A stretch of 64,000 nt of DNA from Anaeromyces robustus (taxonomy: Eukaryota; Neocallimastigomycota; Neocallimastigomycetes; Neocallimastigales; Neocallimastigaceae). Numbering within the stretch: position 1 is the first letter of the stretch; every line of letters begins with the position of its first letter. A model generated the notes under the pieces. That model had not been told where the DNA came from and made no database searches. It saw nothing but the letters and a program-made list of their open reading frames with translations. The DNA lies in assembly GCA_002104895.1 (NCBI GenBank), contig MCFG01000162.1, forward strand, positions 31,001 to 95,000, read 5' to 3'. Shown piece by piece: positions 30,979-42,744 of this stretch. The position numbers were made by a program, and so were the translations under genes.

Positions 30979-32061
30979 TTAAATTAAACACCAGTTGTTA
31001 TTTTCAACACTCCATTTACCAGAATTATCAGTGAAATAAACAGTCTTATTATTCTTACAACATGGGTAACCTACAACACTTCTACATTTTTGTGGTTCAT
31101 TAGCACATCCACACCATTCTCCATTTTCAACACCCCAATTACCGGCATTATCAGTGTAATAAACAATACAGCTCTTTGATGAACAACATTTGTAACCTTG
31201 TTTAGTAATCTTAGAAGAACATTTACCAGAAGAAGTTGGTTGTGAACTTTTAGTAGTAGTTCTCTTAGTAGTTGTAGTTCTTTTAGTAGTAGTCTTCTTA
31301 GTTGTAGCAGCTGGAGTATCTGCAGATTTGTTACCAATATAAACCTTAGCATATGGGAAATCAGCAGTACCACTTGTACCACCACCATTACTACCAGCTT
31401 CACCTAAAACTTTAGCTTCATGCATTTTACCCATAGTCATACCAAGTTTTTCCCATTGTTCAAAGTGGGCAGTAATATCAATAGTACCACAATCACGAGC
31501 TTGTTGACGAATACTAAAGTATTGTTTGAAACTTGTATCACCATCAATAGATGGACCATAACGAGTATTTTCATAAACAGTATATTTAGCACCATCAATA
31601 GTAAATTCACCATGTTTTTTATTACCAACCCAATCACCTGGACGATATTGACTAAGCCAATTATCAACAACGTAGAATTCAACAAGTGGGTTTCTAGTCC
31701 AACCGTAAATACCTACATAAGAGTAATCAACATTTTGAATATTTTGTTTAACAAGTTTGAAATCAGCGTATATATGACCGATTTGTTGGTGAGTTTTAGT
31801 ACTGTCGAAAGAAAGACCAGAACGACATAAATAATCCTTAGCACTTCTGAAAGAACAAGAGAAAGAACCATCAGAATAGAAAGTAGCACTGTTATTACCA
31901 CTGTCAGACCATAATTCATAACCAACACTACCAATACTACCAACTTTATTACTGTTACAAGTTACACTGGTACCAGAGTGTTTGGCACCACTACAGAAAC
32001 TTTGAGCATTAACAACTAAAGAAGAAGCTAAACTAACAAAAATTGCAGTTGAAAATTTCAT
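30979..32061 (-). CDS. GH11 endo-1,4-beta-xylanase with two fungal dockerins (copy 1)
   Basis: Intronless, 360 residues. Signal peptide 1-19 (cut before QSF). The GH11 beta-jelly-roll domain spans ~21-244: [21 protein letters not shown] carries the nucleophile Glu128, and [14 protein letters not shown] carries the likely acid/base Glu221. A Thr/Lys/Arg linker (~252-279) leads to two CBM10-type fungal dockerins (~281-319 and ~326-360), each with paired Cys and a [NG][ED]WC-type motif. It should hydrolyse internal xylan linkages extracellularly while docked in the fungal cellulosome. Copy 2, 3.3 kb away on the same strand, has a catalytic domain about 97% identical but diverged linker and dockerins. 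The ATG at 32061 directly starts the signal peptide. Confidence 0.95.
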   Translation of the reverse strand: MKFSTAIFVSLASSLVVNAQSFCSGAKHSGTSVTCNSNKVGSIGSVGYELWSDSGNNSATFYSDGSFSCSFRSAKDYLCRSGLSFDSTKTHQQIGHIYADFKLVKQNIQNVDYSYVGIYGWTRNPLVEFYVVDNWLSQYRPGDWVGNKKHGEFTIDGAKYTVYENTRYGPSIDGDTSFKQYFSIRQQARDCGTIDITAHFEQWEKLGMTMGKMHEAKVLGEAGSNGGGTSGTADFPYAKVYIGNKSADTPAATTKKTTTKRTTTTKRTTTKSSQPTSSGKCSSKITKQGYKCCSSKSCIVYYTDNAGNWGVENGEWCGCANEPQKCRSVVGYPCCKNNKTVYFTDNSGKWSVENNNWCLI

Positions 32062-32163
32062 TTTGAATTATATTTAGATGTTCTTAATCACTTAAAAATT
32101 AAATTGACAAAATTGATTGATTTTTGAATAAAAATTGATAAATATATATTATATTTTTTTTGA

Positions 32164-32179
32164 TTTCAACCAGTGAAAA
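32164..32179. promoter_or_regulatory. conserved upstream box of xylanase 1
   Basis: TTTCAACCAGTGAAAA, 103 bp upstream of the ATG. The identical 16-mer lies 97 bp upstream of xylanase 2, while the surrounding upstream DNA is otherwise dissimilar and A/T-rich. It could be a transcription-factor site or core-promoter element; function is inferred only from conservation and position. Confidence 0.5.
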
Positions 32180-33900
32180 TTTTAAAATTTATATACAAAT
32201 AAAAATAAATAATAATCTATAAAACAAATATATTTAATTTAATTAATCTTTAATACAAAAGATAATTATAAAATATAAAATATAGGTTTAAAAAGATTTA
32301 ACAAAAAAGGAAAACTTTCAACTATTTATAAAATTTTATATTTATTTATTTATTTTTCTTCTATTGTTTTGTTTTATTATGTTTTTCTTTTTTTTTTTTT
32401 TTTTTTTTATTTATTTATTTATTTATACATATATTGTAAATATATAATCCACGATATATTATCATAAAAAATTTAATAATAAGTTTAATTTGATTTAAAC
32501 AAATAATTTTTGATAAATTATAATTAATATTGAAATGAATAAAAAGAATATATTAAATAAGGTATTAAATATATAAAATTAAATTGTAATATAATAAAGT
32601 CATATGATTTGTTAATAATAAAATGTATTAATGTACATACAAAAATTACCTTTAATATATAAAATAACTGATAAAATAAATATAAAATAATTTATATATT
32701 AAAAATTTGAACTTTTTACAAATACGGTATTTTTTTTTATTTCATTTATTTATTGATATATTATAATATATTCAAATTAAATATACTAATATATATAAAA
32801 ATAAATATTATTAAAGTTTTATAGATATAAAATAAATATTATTAAAAATTTGCTAACAAAAGAAAATTATAACAATAAAAATTTTATTATTATTAAAAAA
32901 TTAATATTAAACTTTAAATATTATAAACTTCACATTTTAATTAAAAAGGATGTGTAACATAATATCATAATATCATTGATTATTTATATTAAATAATTAT
33001 AGAAAAAAAAATATGAGCAAAAATATATAGAAAGAAATATAAATACTTAATACGAAACACATTATAGTAATATATAAAACGTAAGCACAAAATAAATAAT
33101 ATTATAGTAATACATAAAATGTAAGAACATAATATTATGTATGAATTTATACTATATATAATTGTATTATGTATATTATATTTTTGATACAAATATTATG
33201 ATTATGATTTTTGATTTTGTAAATAAGACATTTTTTATAATAATTATAATAAATAAAATACCGTTTATAATGAAAATCAATAATTAAAATAATTATAACA
33301 CTAATTATTAAATATTAAATATTATTAATTGAATAAAGGAAAATCAATTATATTTATTTAATATTTATTTACTTTGTATTAAAAAAAAAATTATTATTAA
33401 TAAATAATGTATTTAAAAAAATTGACATTAATTATTAATATTAAACATTTTTTTTATATAATTAAAAATGTTGCCGCATTATGTTTTACAAAGATGAACT
33501 ACCAATCATATACTCAATAAAAAACCATATTTTTAATTAAAAACAATATCATAAATTTTTTGTGACTGAACACTAACTTAATAAAGAATGAATAAAACAT
33601 GTTTTAGCAACAAATAATTAAATACAAAATAATAATATAATTAATTAATTAATTAATTATAAGAATAATAATAAATGATAAATAATAAGAAATAAGAAAT
33701 AATAATAATAATAATAAATAGTTAATAGAATAATAATAATAATAGTAGTAAATTTTTATAATAATATAAAAAAAAGGTTAAATAAAAAATTATAAAATTT
33801 TAAAATTAATTATTTTTAAAATTTATTATGATAATTAATTTGTTTAAAACCATATTAATATTATTAATTAATCTGTTCTTTTAATTATAATAATATCAAA

Positions 33901-34000
33901 TATAAATAAATATAAATAAATATAAATAAATATAAATAAATATAAATAAATATAAATAAATATAAATAAATATATATAAATATATATAAATATATATAAA
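33901..34000. repeat. 10-bp tandem repeat
   Basis: Seven copies of TATAAATAAA followed by three of TATATATAAA. Confidence 0.95.
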
Positions 34001-34506
34001 ATTATTCATAATTTTTAATTATAATTATAAGTATAAACCTTTTGTTATATGTTTAAATATTTTATTATAATAAATTTTATTATAATAAATTTAAATAGAA
34101 ATTTGAGTTACTTAATCGATAAAACAATTATTTATTAGAAATTAAATTATATCAATTTAATCTTTAATTAACCATACTAATCTTTGAAGTTAAATATTAT
34201 GGCTTTAATGCATTTAAAAAAAAAATTAACGATCTCACTATCTATAAGATAATATTTTTTAAAAATAATAAATTTAAAAAAAAAATAAAATTCATATATA
34301 GAGAGAATTAAATCTTTAAAAAAAGTATTTAATATTCCAATATAATGAATACATTAAATACAGAATATATGTTATTTATAGTGTTTATATATAATAATTC
34401 ATAATTATGTTTAATAATATTAGTAAAAATAATAATTATAGAAATATAATAGGAAACTAATATTAATAATTTTTATATTTATTCTTTACATATTTACATC
34501 CAATAT

Positions 34507-34548
<42 letters not shown>

Positions 34549-35343
34549 TTTTATAATAAATATTATTTAGTAATTATTTAATATTTAATTTAAGACATAA
34601 AATTATATATATAATTTAATCTAACCAATAAAATATTTAATTTAATCTAATCTTTTGTAATTATTATAATATTAATTATTAATAAAAATATCTTTTAATT
34701 TGATATTATTATAGAATATAATACAATTATAAGAATAATAGTAGTATAATTATTATTCTTTTTGTATATGATATATATGTATATATTAGTAAAATATATT
34801 TAAATATACAAAGTCTATCTATATACTATCAGTTACATATATTAAAAATATGTAACTTAAAAAAAAAGGATAAAACAAAAATAAAATTGCATATTATATG
34901 ACACATTTTATTAAAAAAATATATATTTTTTTTATTTTTTATTTTTGTGTGTTTTATTTTATTTTATACATGTACAAAAATTTTTTTTAGCTTTATTTTT
35001 TTTTGTTTTACTTATTTCCTTTTGCTTTGCTTTACATTAATTCATGTTTTTATATTTATTTTTTTTTTTCAATTTACCTTATTTTATTATTTGTAATAAA
35101 AAAAAAATACTTAAAAAGATTTTTAATAACAATAATAGTTTTATATATCTTTTATTAAAAATATATAAAACCATTATTAAAATTTTTTTAAATATAAAAA
35201 TTATTCCATTTTATTGTTACCATATGAACAATAAATAAATAATTTTTAATATTATTTTCCCTATCAATTATAAACTTAAAATATATATTTTTTATTTTTA
35301 TTTTTATTTTTTTTTTCCTTTCAAGTTTATAATTTTAAACTTT

Positions 35344-36435
35344 TCATGGAATTAAACACCAATCATTGTTTTCAACACTCCAATTACCATCACTATCGGT
35401 GTAGTAAACAAATGTGGCAGTCCTACAGCAAGGATAACCTTGAGCACCGGTACATACCTTACCACAACCACACCATTGATTGTTTTCAACACCCCAGTCA
35501 CCAGATTCATCAGTGTAGACAACAGTACAGCTAGAGGAACAGCATGGATAACCCTGACTAGTAATCTTAGCACTGCATTTACCTTGTTGACCTGGAATAG
35601 TTTTAGTAGTTTTAGTAGTAGTAGTAGTTCTTCTAGTAGTAGTAGTAGTTCTTCTAGTAGTAGTAGTTGTTCTTCTAGTAGTAGTGGTTGTTTTATTTTG
35701 TTGATTACCAATGTAAACCTTAGCATATGGGAAATCAGCAGTACCACTTGTACCACCACCATTACTACCAGCTTCACCTAAAACTTTAGCTTCATGCATT
35801 TTACCCATAGTCATACCAAGTTTTTCCCATTGTTCAAAGTGGGCAGTAATATCAATAGTACCACAATCACGAGCTTGTTGACGAATACTAAAGTATTGTT
35901 TGAAGTTTGTATTACCATCAATAGATGGACCATAACGAGTATTTTCATAAACAGTATATTTAGCACCATCAATAGTGAAATCACCATGTTTTTTATTACC
36001 AACCCAATCACCTGGACGATATTGACTAAGCCAATTATCAACAACGTAGAATTCAACAAGTGGGTTTCTAGTCCAACCGTAAATACCTACATAAGAGTAA
36101 TCAACATTTTGAATATTTTGTTTAACAAGTTTGAAATCAGCGTATATATGACCGATTTGTTGGTGAGTTTTAGTACTGTCGAAAGAAAGACCAGAACGAC
36201 ATAAATAATCTTTAGCACTTCTGAAAGAACAAGAAAAAGAACCATCAGAATAGAAAGTAGCACTGTTGCTACCACTGTCAGACCATAATTCATAACCAAC
36301 ACCACCAATACTACCAACCCTGTTACTGTTACAAGTTACACTTGTACCAGAGTGTTTGGCATTACTACAGAAACTTTGGGCATTTGCGAATAAAGCAGAA
36401 GCTAAACTAACAAGAACAGTTGTTGAGAATTTCAT
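35344..36435 (-). CDS. GH11 endo-1,4-beta-xylanase with two fungal dockerins (copy 2)
   Basis: Intronless, 363 residues from the ATG at 36435; the frame is open 14 codons further upstream but only to a TTG, and MKFSTT matches copy 1. Signal peptide 1-19, GH11 domain ~21-244 with Glu128 and Glu221 as in copy 1. The Thr/Arg linker is built from four near-identical TTTTTRR units encoded by a 21-bp tandem repeat. Two CBM10-type dockerins follow ([13 protein letters not shown]... and [10 protein letters not shown]...). Only seven of about 224 mature catalytic-domain residues differ from copy 1 (for example G25N, S45G, E152D, D175N), whereas dockerins differ at roughly a third of positions. Role as for copy 1: xylan backbone cleavage within the cellulosome. 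Confidence 0.95.
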   Translation of the reverse strand: MKFSTTVLVSLASALFANAQSFCSNAKHSGTSVTCNSNRVGSIGGVGYELWSDSGSNSATFYSDGSFSCSFRSAKDYLCRSGLSFDSTKTHQQIGHIYADFKLVKQNIQNVDYSYVGIYGWTRNPLVEFYVVDNWLSQYRPGDWVGNKKHGDFTIDGAKYTVYENTRYGPSIDGNTNFKQYFSIRQQARDCGTIDITAHFEQWEKLGMTMGKMHEAKVLGEAGSNGGGTSGTADFPYAKVYIGNQQNKTTTTTRRTTTTTRRTTTTTRRTTTTTKTTKTIPGQQGKCSAKITSQGYPCCSSSCTVVYTDESGDWGVENNQWCGCGKVCTGAQGYPCCRTATFVYYTDSDGNWSVENNDWCLIP

Positions 36436-39400
36436 TTTTAATTTAGAAAAAAAAAAAAAGTAGTAAAAATTTTTCAAAAATTTTTATTTAATTTATAATA
36501 TTTACAAGTAAAATATATAAAATATTTTTTTTTTCAACCAGTGAAAAAACTCAAAGTAAAAAACAAAAATTAGTGTTTAATTATATTATTTTTTAATTAA
36601 TAAAAAATAATTTTTTTTATAAATAGTTTAAAGAAATAAAGAAGGTAGGAAAATATCGTTATTTATATACTTTTTTTTTTTTTTTTTTTTTAATATTTAA
36701 TCATAATATATTAGTAATATATTTAATTATAATAACAAAGTTAAATATCAATTGTTATTAATTTAGATATATGTTTTATAATTTTTATTAACCTATTTAT
36801 TATAATATATTACAACTAATGATAATCATTTTAATTTTTGTAATGTTCATAAAAGCTAATTATAATATAAATGAATATATATATATGAGTAATATAAATA
36901 AATTATGTAGTAAAATAGAATAAAATCAAATAAAATAAAAAAAAAAAAAAAATAAAAATAAAATAAAATACAATATTTTATTATTTTATTCTATGTAGTT
37001 ATATTTTAATATTTCTTTTTAAAACTTTATATTTAATTATATTAATATTGAATATTATTATTAATATTTAACTTTATAATCTATCATAACTTCAAATAAC
37101 CATAAAAAGTAATATATAAATTTTAATGATAAATAATATATATAAATCTTAATGAATATAAAAAAAATTGATGAATAATTATTTAATATAAAAAATAAAA
37201 AAAAAATAATATTATTGTGTTATATAATAATTATTCATTTATACAAATATAGAAATACTTTTATATTATTTATATTTTTATAAATATCGTAATAATTTTT
37301 AATTTATTTTATAATAAAATATTTTATTATAATTTTAATTTTTTTTTTAATTTTTTTAAAAAAATTTACAATTTCAAAGGATTTTTAATAACTTTTAATA
37401 ATATTTTATAGAAAATGTGTCTATATTTAATAATACAATATTTCTATTTTATTCATTTCATTTTATTTTATCAATTTGCATATTTTAGAGATTATTGTTT
37501 TTATTTTATTTCATAAATCACTGAAATATTTTTAATTAATTAATTAATTAAATGAATAATTTTTTTTTAATTAAATTTTTATTATTAATATTATTGAGGA
37601 CATTCTATTATTATTTTATTAATATTATTTTTTTTTATATATATAATAATTTTATGATTTAAATATAATAAAAAAGTTTAAATTATATATAAAATAAAGT
37701 TTATTATTTATTAAAATAAATAAAAAATTAAATTATATATAAATTTTAAATTATATAAAATAAAGTTTATTATTTAAAATAATAAAAAATTAAATTATAT
37801 ATAAAATAAAGTTTATTATTATTTTTTAATAAAAATAAAGGAACACATTAAAATGTATCATTCTTTTTTAATAATTTTTATAGTGTTGGGACAAAATAAA
37901 TTCAAAAAATTTTAATTGATATACAACTAAAAAATAAAAATATTAATATATTTTATTAATATGTACTATATAATAATAATATTAGATAATAAAAAACTGA
38001 ATTTATTTAATAAGTTGTTATAATGTAAATATGAAAAATATCTTTTTAAACATATATATATAAATAAAAACTATTATTTTTTTTAATGTATTTAAAGAGA
38101 TAAATAATAGAGTTTAGAATTAAAGAAATAATCAAGTAATTTTAATAATATATTATAATTTTTATTTTGTTTTTTTATTATTATTATTAAAAACATATTA
38201 AAATAGATATTAAGTATATTGAAAATAATAATGTAAATTATAATACAAGATTTATAATATTATTTATATAATTTATCTTTAATATAACTTAATTAATTAA
38301 TTAAAATAATAATTTTATTTCAATAAGAGGGTAGTCAATAACTATTATTATTATAATGAATAAAAAAAAAATCAACAACAATGAGTTAATTAATCTCAAT
38401 TTTTTAATTATTTTTTTTAAGTAATATTCATATTTAGTTTAATTGATTATGTACCTCATTATTGTGTAGAAAGATGAAAATAAAAAGTAATTATTATTTT
38501 GTATATAAAAAAACATATGTAAATATTATATATATTACAAATATATTATTTTTATATATAAATATATATAATATATTATAATTGTAAACTATTACATTGA
38601 TCAACTTATCTTTTTTTTCTCATTACTTATAATAACGGTAAATTAAATAATTTTTTTTAAAATTAAAAGTACAATTTTTAATTATATTTAAATACAAAAA
38701 ATACAATTCAAATATTCAAATATAATAATTCAATTATAATAGAAACGTGATTTTTTTAAATATTTTAATAATTGAGTCAGCTTTTTTTTTTACTACTGTG
38801 ATAAAATTAAATAAAAAAACTTTTTTTAAAAAAAGAAAAATCCAAATTATATAAAAAAAGTAATGCATTAATTGTTGAATATTATATTTTAATATTTTTT
38901 CTGTTTATTTTTATTTTCAAAAAAAAAAAAAAAATTTTTTTCATTTTATTTTATTATAATTTATTTGAAATTATTATACCTATAATTTAATAGTTATAAT
39001 TATTAAACTTAAACTTAAACATTATATTAATATCTTTTTTTTTTTTATTTTTTTTTATTTAAATCTGTATATTTTTTATTACATATTTTTAGTATTTTGT
39101 TACAAACAAAAGTAATTGATATTTATTTCATTACATTAATAATAATATTAAAAAAAAAATATATATATATAAATTATAAATTATAAATTATAATATAAAT
39201 TAAATTAAAAAAATTCATATAATTAGCAGTTTTTTATAAAAATTAAAGTTTTTTTTTTAATAAAATTTTTTTATAAGATAATCAATTAAATTTCCATATT
39301 AATATTATGACTTAATAAACTTTAATTTCTAATTTTTTTAATATTAAAAATCAAAGAAGATACATTTATATCATTTTATATATTTAAAATATAAATAATA

Positions 39401-39790
39401 TAATATATATAAATATATTCAGTTTATATTAGAATCTACTGTTTAATATATGAGGATGTTACATAAAACATTCTATTATGAATAATAATTTAATTTTAAT
39501 GTTTATTAATTTATAAAAAAATTAATAATAATAAAAAAAAATTAAAAAAAAAATTAAAAAAAAAAAAAATAAAAAATAAAAAAATAGGTATAAGAAATAT
39601 AAGAAATATATTAACAATAAGTAAAATATGAATAAAAATAAGTAAATGGAAAAAAAGATATTGATAATAAATTAATATTTAATTATTTTTAATGAATTTT
39701 GAATTTTTTTTAACTTAAAAATTTTTGAAACAGTCATTTCGTTTCAATAAAATTCAAAATTTTCAAAACCAAATTTGAAGGACAATAGTA
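36436..39790. other. AT-rich intergenic DNA, no gene seen
   Basis: Beyond the xylanase 2 upstream box there is only low-complexity A/T, including a tandem family TTAAATTATATATAAAATAAAGTTTATTATT (three imperfect copies, 37675-37825). No RNA or protein gene is recognisable before the tRNA. Confidence 0.6.
36532..36547. promoter_or_regulatory. conserved upstream box of xylanase 2
   Basis: The same 16-mer TTTCAACCAGTGAAAA as upstream of xylanase 1, at nearly the same distance (97 versus 103 bp) from the ATG. Confidence 0.5.
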
Positions 39791-39872
39791 GTCACTTTGG
39801 CGGAGTGGTTAACGCGGTGGCCTGCTAAGCCATTTCCCTTTGGGAGCGCAGGTTCGAGTCCTGCAGGTGACG
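39791..39872 (+). tRNA. tRNA-Ser (anticodon GCU)
   Basis: 82-nt cloverleaf with no intron. The acceptor stem GTCACTT pairs with AGGTGAC (one T-G pair), and G is the discriminator. A box TGGCGGAGTGG and B box GGTTCGAGTCC are intact. The anticodon loop CTGCTAA puts GCT at 39824-39826, and the long serine-type variable arm is TTCCCTTTGGGA. It reads AGC/AGU serine codons. A T6 run at 39874-39879 is the Pol III terminator. CCA is not encoded, as expected for a nuclear gene. It directly precedes the virus-like block. Confidence 0.97.
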
Positions 39873-39873
39873 C

Positions 39874-39879
39874 TTTTTT
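39874..39879 (+). terminator. RNA polymerase III terminator of tRNA-Ser
   Basis: Run of six T one base after the tRNA 3' end. Confidence 0.85.
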
Positions 39880-40149
39880 GTTATAATTCTTGCCTTTTTT
39901 TTTTTATTTTTTTAATTATTTATATATATACATCTTAACTCTAATTATTATTAAGTATTATATATAATATAAATATAAATATAAAAAAAAATAAAAAAAA
40001 AAAAAAAACAAAAAAAGATAGAAAAATTTTATGGAGTAATTTTATTTACTTATTTACTTATTTATTTATTTATTGTTATTTTTATTTTTATTTTTGTATT
40101 TTGGTTATATTATTATTTGTGTAAAAATTTCTATTAAATATACATGTGA

Positions 40150-40820
40150 ATAATATTATTTTCCAAAATTATTACATTCCAAAATGATATTAATTTTTTT
40201 TTTTTTTTTCATCATAAAAATATTTAGAAATAATTAATTCAAACAATCTAGCTTAATTAGGATATTTAATACAAAAATCTTTTAAATTTTTTAATTTAGG
40301 ATTTTTAAAACTTAATAATGATTTATGATTTATATAAAAATAAAATAAATATTATTAAAAATTTATAAAGCATACTAACTATTTATTGATATATAAATAT
40401 AATAAGAGATTTTAAAATATTTATTATTTAATGATTGTTCAATATCTTTAATACATAATGAGAATATAATGTCATTTAATTTATTAATATTATTATAATA
40501 ATGTTATTTTTTTCTTCCTCTATTAACTTTATTTTTATTAATAAAATATAAAAATAAATCATTTATGCTCTGAACTCCAATTTTTGATTCTATACTAAAA
40601 AAACGAAAGGAAATATACACCTATTATTTATTCTTTTATCTTTATTTTTATTATAGTAATTAAATAGTAATGAACAGTATTTATCAATTTTCTTTTCCTT
40701 CCAATAATAATTATTAGGTTTTAATATTCTTATATTTGTAAAATCATCGATCTTTACATAACCGTTAATTTCATTGATATTATCTATGGATGGATAAGAT
40801 ATTATTTTAGTACTTAACAT
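40150..40820 (-). pseudogene. decayed gene in virus-like block, unidentified
   Basis: From ATG 40820 the minus strand is open for 76 codons (MLSTKIISYPSIDNINEING...). A single-base slip at a T-run near 40598 shifts it to a further ~35 codons (FRFFSIESKIGVQSINDLFL). More coding-like pieces follow toward 40200 (KSLLSFKNPKLKNLKDFCIK). It lies directly downstream of, and in the same orientation as, the RNA polymerase largest-subunit remnant, so it was probably a neighbouring gene of the same insert. No family recognised. Confidence 0.45.
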
Positions 40821-40979
40821 AATTTTTATAGCAAAATAATATTTATACTGATTTTATACTGATATTATATATTAAATAAATATTATAGATTTATTTAATA
40901 TTTATAATATGTAAATAAAATATAATACATAAATAAAATATAATATATAAATAAAATATAATATAATGAATTTTATCAA

Positions 40980-42000
40980 TTATTGTACATCAAATATTCC
41001 AGTTAATATTTTAGCTGATATTGAAGTTAAGTCATCATCAACACCATTTAAAGTTTTTTTAACAACATTTAAATTATCTTCATATGTTAATGAAGTTAAA
41101 AAACTAGCATCTTGTTCTCCAATTCCTTTTCTATCGATACTTACGGAATTTCTTAAATAAGTTAAATGATCTGCTAATAAGTTACAATATTTTTCTTCAT
41201 CAATGAATTCTTTTATTCTTTTGTATATATCTTACATTTTCTATACCAATTTTCTAGAAGAAGGATTAACATACATAGTTTTATATCTATCAATACCAGG
41301 AACATTTAATATTGCATTTAAATTATTACCATAACATTAACTTATTTACAAATACATCTATTTTTATAATATATTTAATTCCTGATACATGAACATTAGA
41401 AGATAAGTTTAACGATATTTTATTTCAATAACTAAAATATCATCTCTAATATTTATATCAATATTAAAAAATTCTAAATTTTTTAACAGCAAAATATAAT
41501 CATTATTATTAGATAAATCAATAGTTATAGAATTTTCTGTTTCATCAATAATCTAATGATAGATTAACTTTAGGATAAACAACAATTTTATCTTCCTTTA
41601 CATTATGAATTATTTTATCTAATATATTAATATCATTATCTTCATCGTTTAGATTATGAAAAAAAACTGAGATTATGCTGTGTAATAGATTCTCCAATAA
41701 TTTGAGCTGTTTTAATACCTATATATTCTGATTCTATGGATCATTTAATAAATATTCAAGAATTCAATGAAAATAAAAATATAAAAGAATTAAAAATTTA
41801 TTGTAAGAGAAATTCTTTGTTCATTAATCATATAATGTCTATTTTCAGTATATATATATTATCTATCAGGATACATATGATTAAATACTATATAAATTAA
41901 ATTATTTAATTCATCTTATATCAAATCAGAAGTTATTAAAATATTCACTATTATACTTAATAAACTCTTTACACATGTATTTCATATTTTTTGGAAAAAT
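40980..42000 (-). pseudogene. C-terminal part of a virus-like RNA polymerase largest subunit (RPB1-like), broken
   Basis: Read N- to C-terminal down the minus strand, separate frames carry the ordered landmarks of the RPB1/beta' C-terminal region. YIGIKTAQIIGESITQ (41680-41733) matches the VGxxAAQSIGEPxTQ motif and runs on to LSFFH like LNTFH. NVPGIDRYKT (about 41300) resembles the PxxD-x-x-x-T region, and IGIENVR (about 41246) the GIEA-x-R motif. A clean 83-codon frame (41231-40980) has NLLADHLTY, IDRKGIGEQD and GVDDDLTSISAKILTG, matching the conserved LLAD-MT, R-G and G-D-x-x-G-S-x-I-x-G terminus. Several frameshifts and stops make it non-functional. It is far more diverged from cellular RPB1 than a host paralogue should be. 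A nucleocytovirus origin is the best explanation; a cytoplasmic linear-plasmid polymerase is the main alternative. Confidence 0.75.
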
Positions 42001-42258
42001 AAAAATATAATACAATATTCTCATTATCTGACTATTAATGATTATAAGTAGAATATAAATATTAATATTAATTTTATCTTGTATTTTATTATTACATGTA
42101 TACATATTTTTATAATTACATATAATTTATTATATAAAAATTTACTACATAAAATTTTTATTGTACTACATCATAATACATTAAATTTCATAACAAAAAA
42201 GTATAATATTGAACTTTAACTATTAAAAATTATTTTTATTATATTAGTCTAAATTATT

Positions 42259-42744
42259 ATGGATAATAATGACAATAATATTAAAACTTATGATTTATCA
42301 ACTTTATCACCACCAATTATTGCCGCTATTAGATATTATATATTAACTGAGTTAAAATTTCCACATATTACGGAAGTTCATATTTTAGAAAATAAATCAG
42401 AATTGTTTGATGAAGAAATAGGTGAAATAATTCAAGCTATTCCTGTAAAAAATATTGGTAAAGGAATATTAAATATTGAAGGACCTAAGGATGTATATGC
42501 TAGAGATATAAATTTAGATTGTATGTATTCTGATACTTATTTATTTACTTTAAAATCTAATGAAAAAATAAATTTATATTGTATCTCTGAAGATAAATCT
42601 ATGGATAATGATACTTTATATAAAGCTGCTTATATAGGATTAAAAGATAAGAAATTAACAATTGAATCTTACATTAACTTATCACCCGACGAAATGTTTA
42701 ATCAAGCTAAAGAAAATATTATTAATTCTTTAAAAAAAGTATAA
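42259..42744 (+). CDS. RPB3/RpoD-like RNA polymerase subunit, virus-like
   Basis: Intact 161-codon ORF. Residues 16-66 (SPPIIAAIRYYILTE, then NKSELFDEEIGEIIQAIPV) follow the first dimerisation motif of RPB3/RpoD: the N-RR-x-x-L-x-E helix, V-x-I-x-x-N-x-S, DE-I and the IP segment. Residues 70-85 (ILNIEGPKDVYARDI) match the GP-x-x-VYAxDI stretch. The end (IESYINLSPDEMFNQAKENI, 135-154) matches the ES-G-x-L-P-x-E-x-L-x-x-A terminus. RPB3 with RPB11 forms the assembly platform of multisubunit polymerases. It is shorter than cellular RPB3 (~270-320 aa), lacking the middle domain. It diverges head-to-head from the RPB1-like remnant, supporting one viral insert. Whether it is expressed is unknown. 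Confidence 0.65.
   Translation: MDNNDNNIKTYDLSTLSPPIIAAIRYYILTELKFPHITEVHILENKSELFDEEIGEIIQAIPVKNIGKGILNIEGPKDVYARDINLDCMYSDTYLFTLKSNEKINLYCISEDKSMDNDTLYKAAYIGLKDKKLTIESYINLSPDEMFNQAKENIINSLKKV

Larger units (their letters stand above)
32062..35343. other. AT-rich DNA between the two xylanase genes
   Basis: No gene is supported. It holds the upstream region of xylanase 1, a 10-bp tandem array (33901-34000), a 35-bp poly-A (34511-34545) and the 3' region of xylanase 2. The short open frames here are A/T artefacts. Confidence 0.6.

Noticed and set aside
31420-31830. 136-codon plus-strand frame opposite xylanase 1 (and its twin at 35794-36204)
   Set aside because: Antisense shadow of the GH11 coding sequence; conserved between copies only because the sense strand is conserved.
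36436-36477. 14-codon N-terminal extension of xylanase 2
   Set aside because: Begins at TTG, is a Phe/Lys string from an A/T tract, and the ATG at 36435 aligns with copy 1 and starts a proper signal peptide.
40966-41160. Plus-strand 64-codon ORF MNFINYCTSNIPVNIL...
   Set aside because: It is the antisense of the best-preserved RPB1-like segment; the minus-strand reading carries the conserved motifs.
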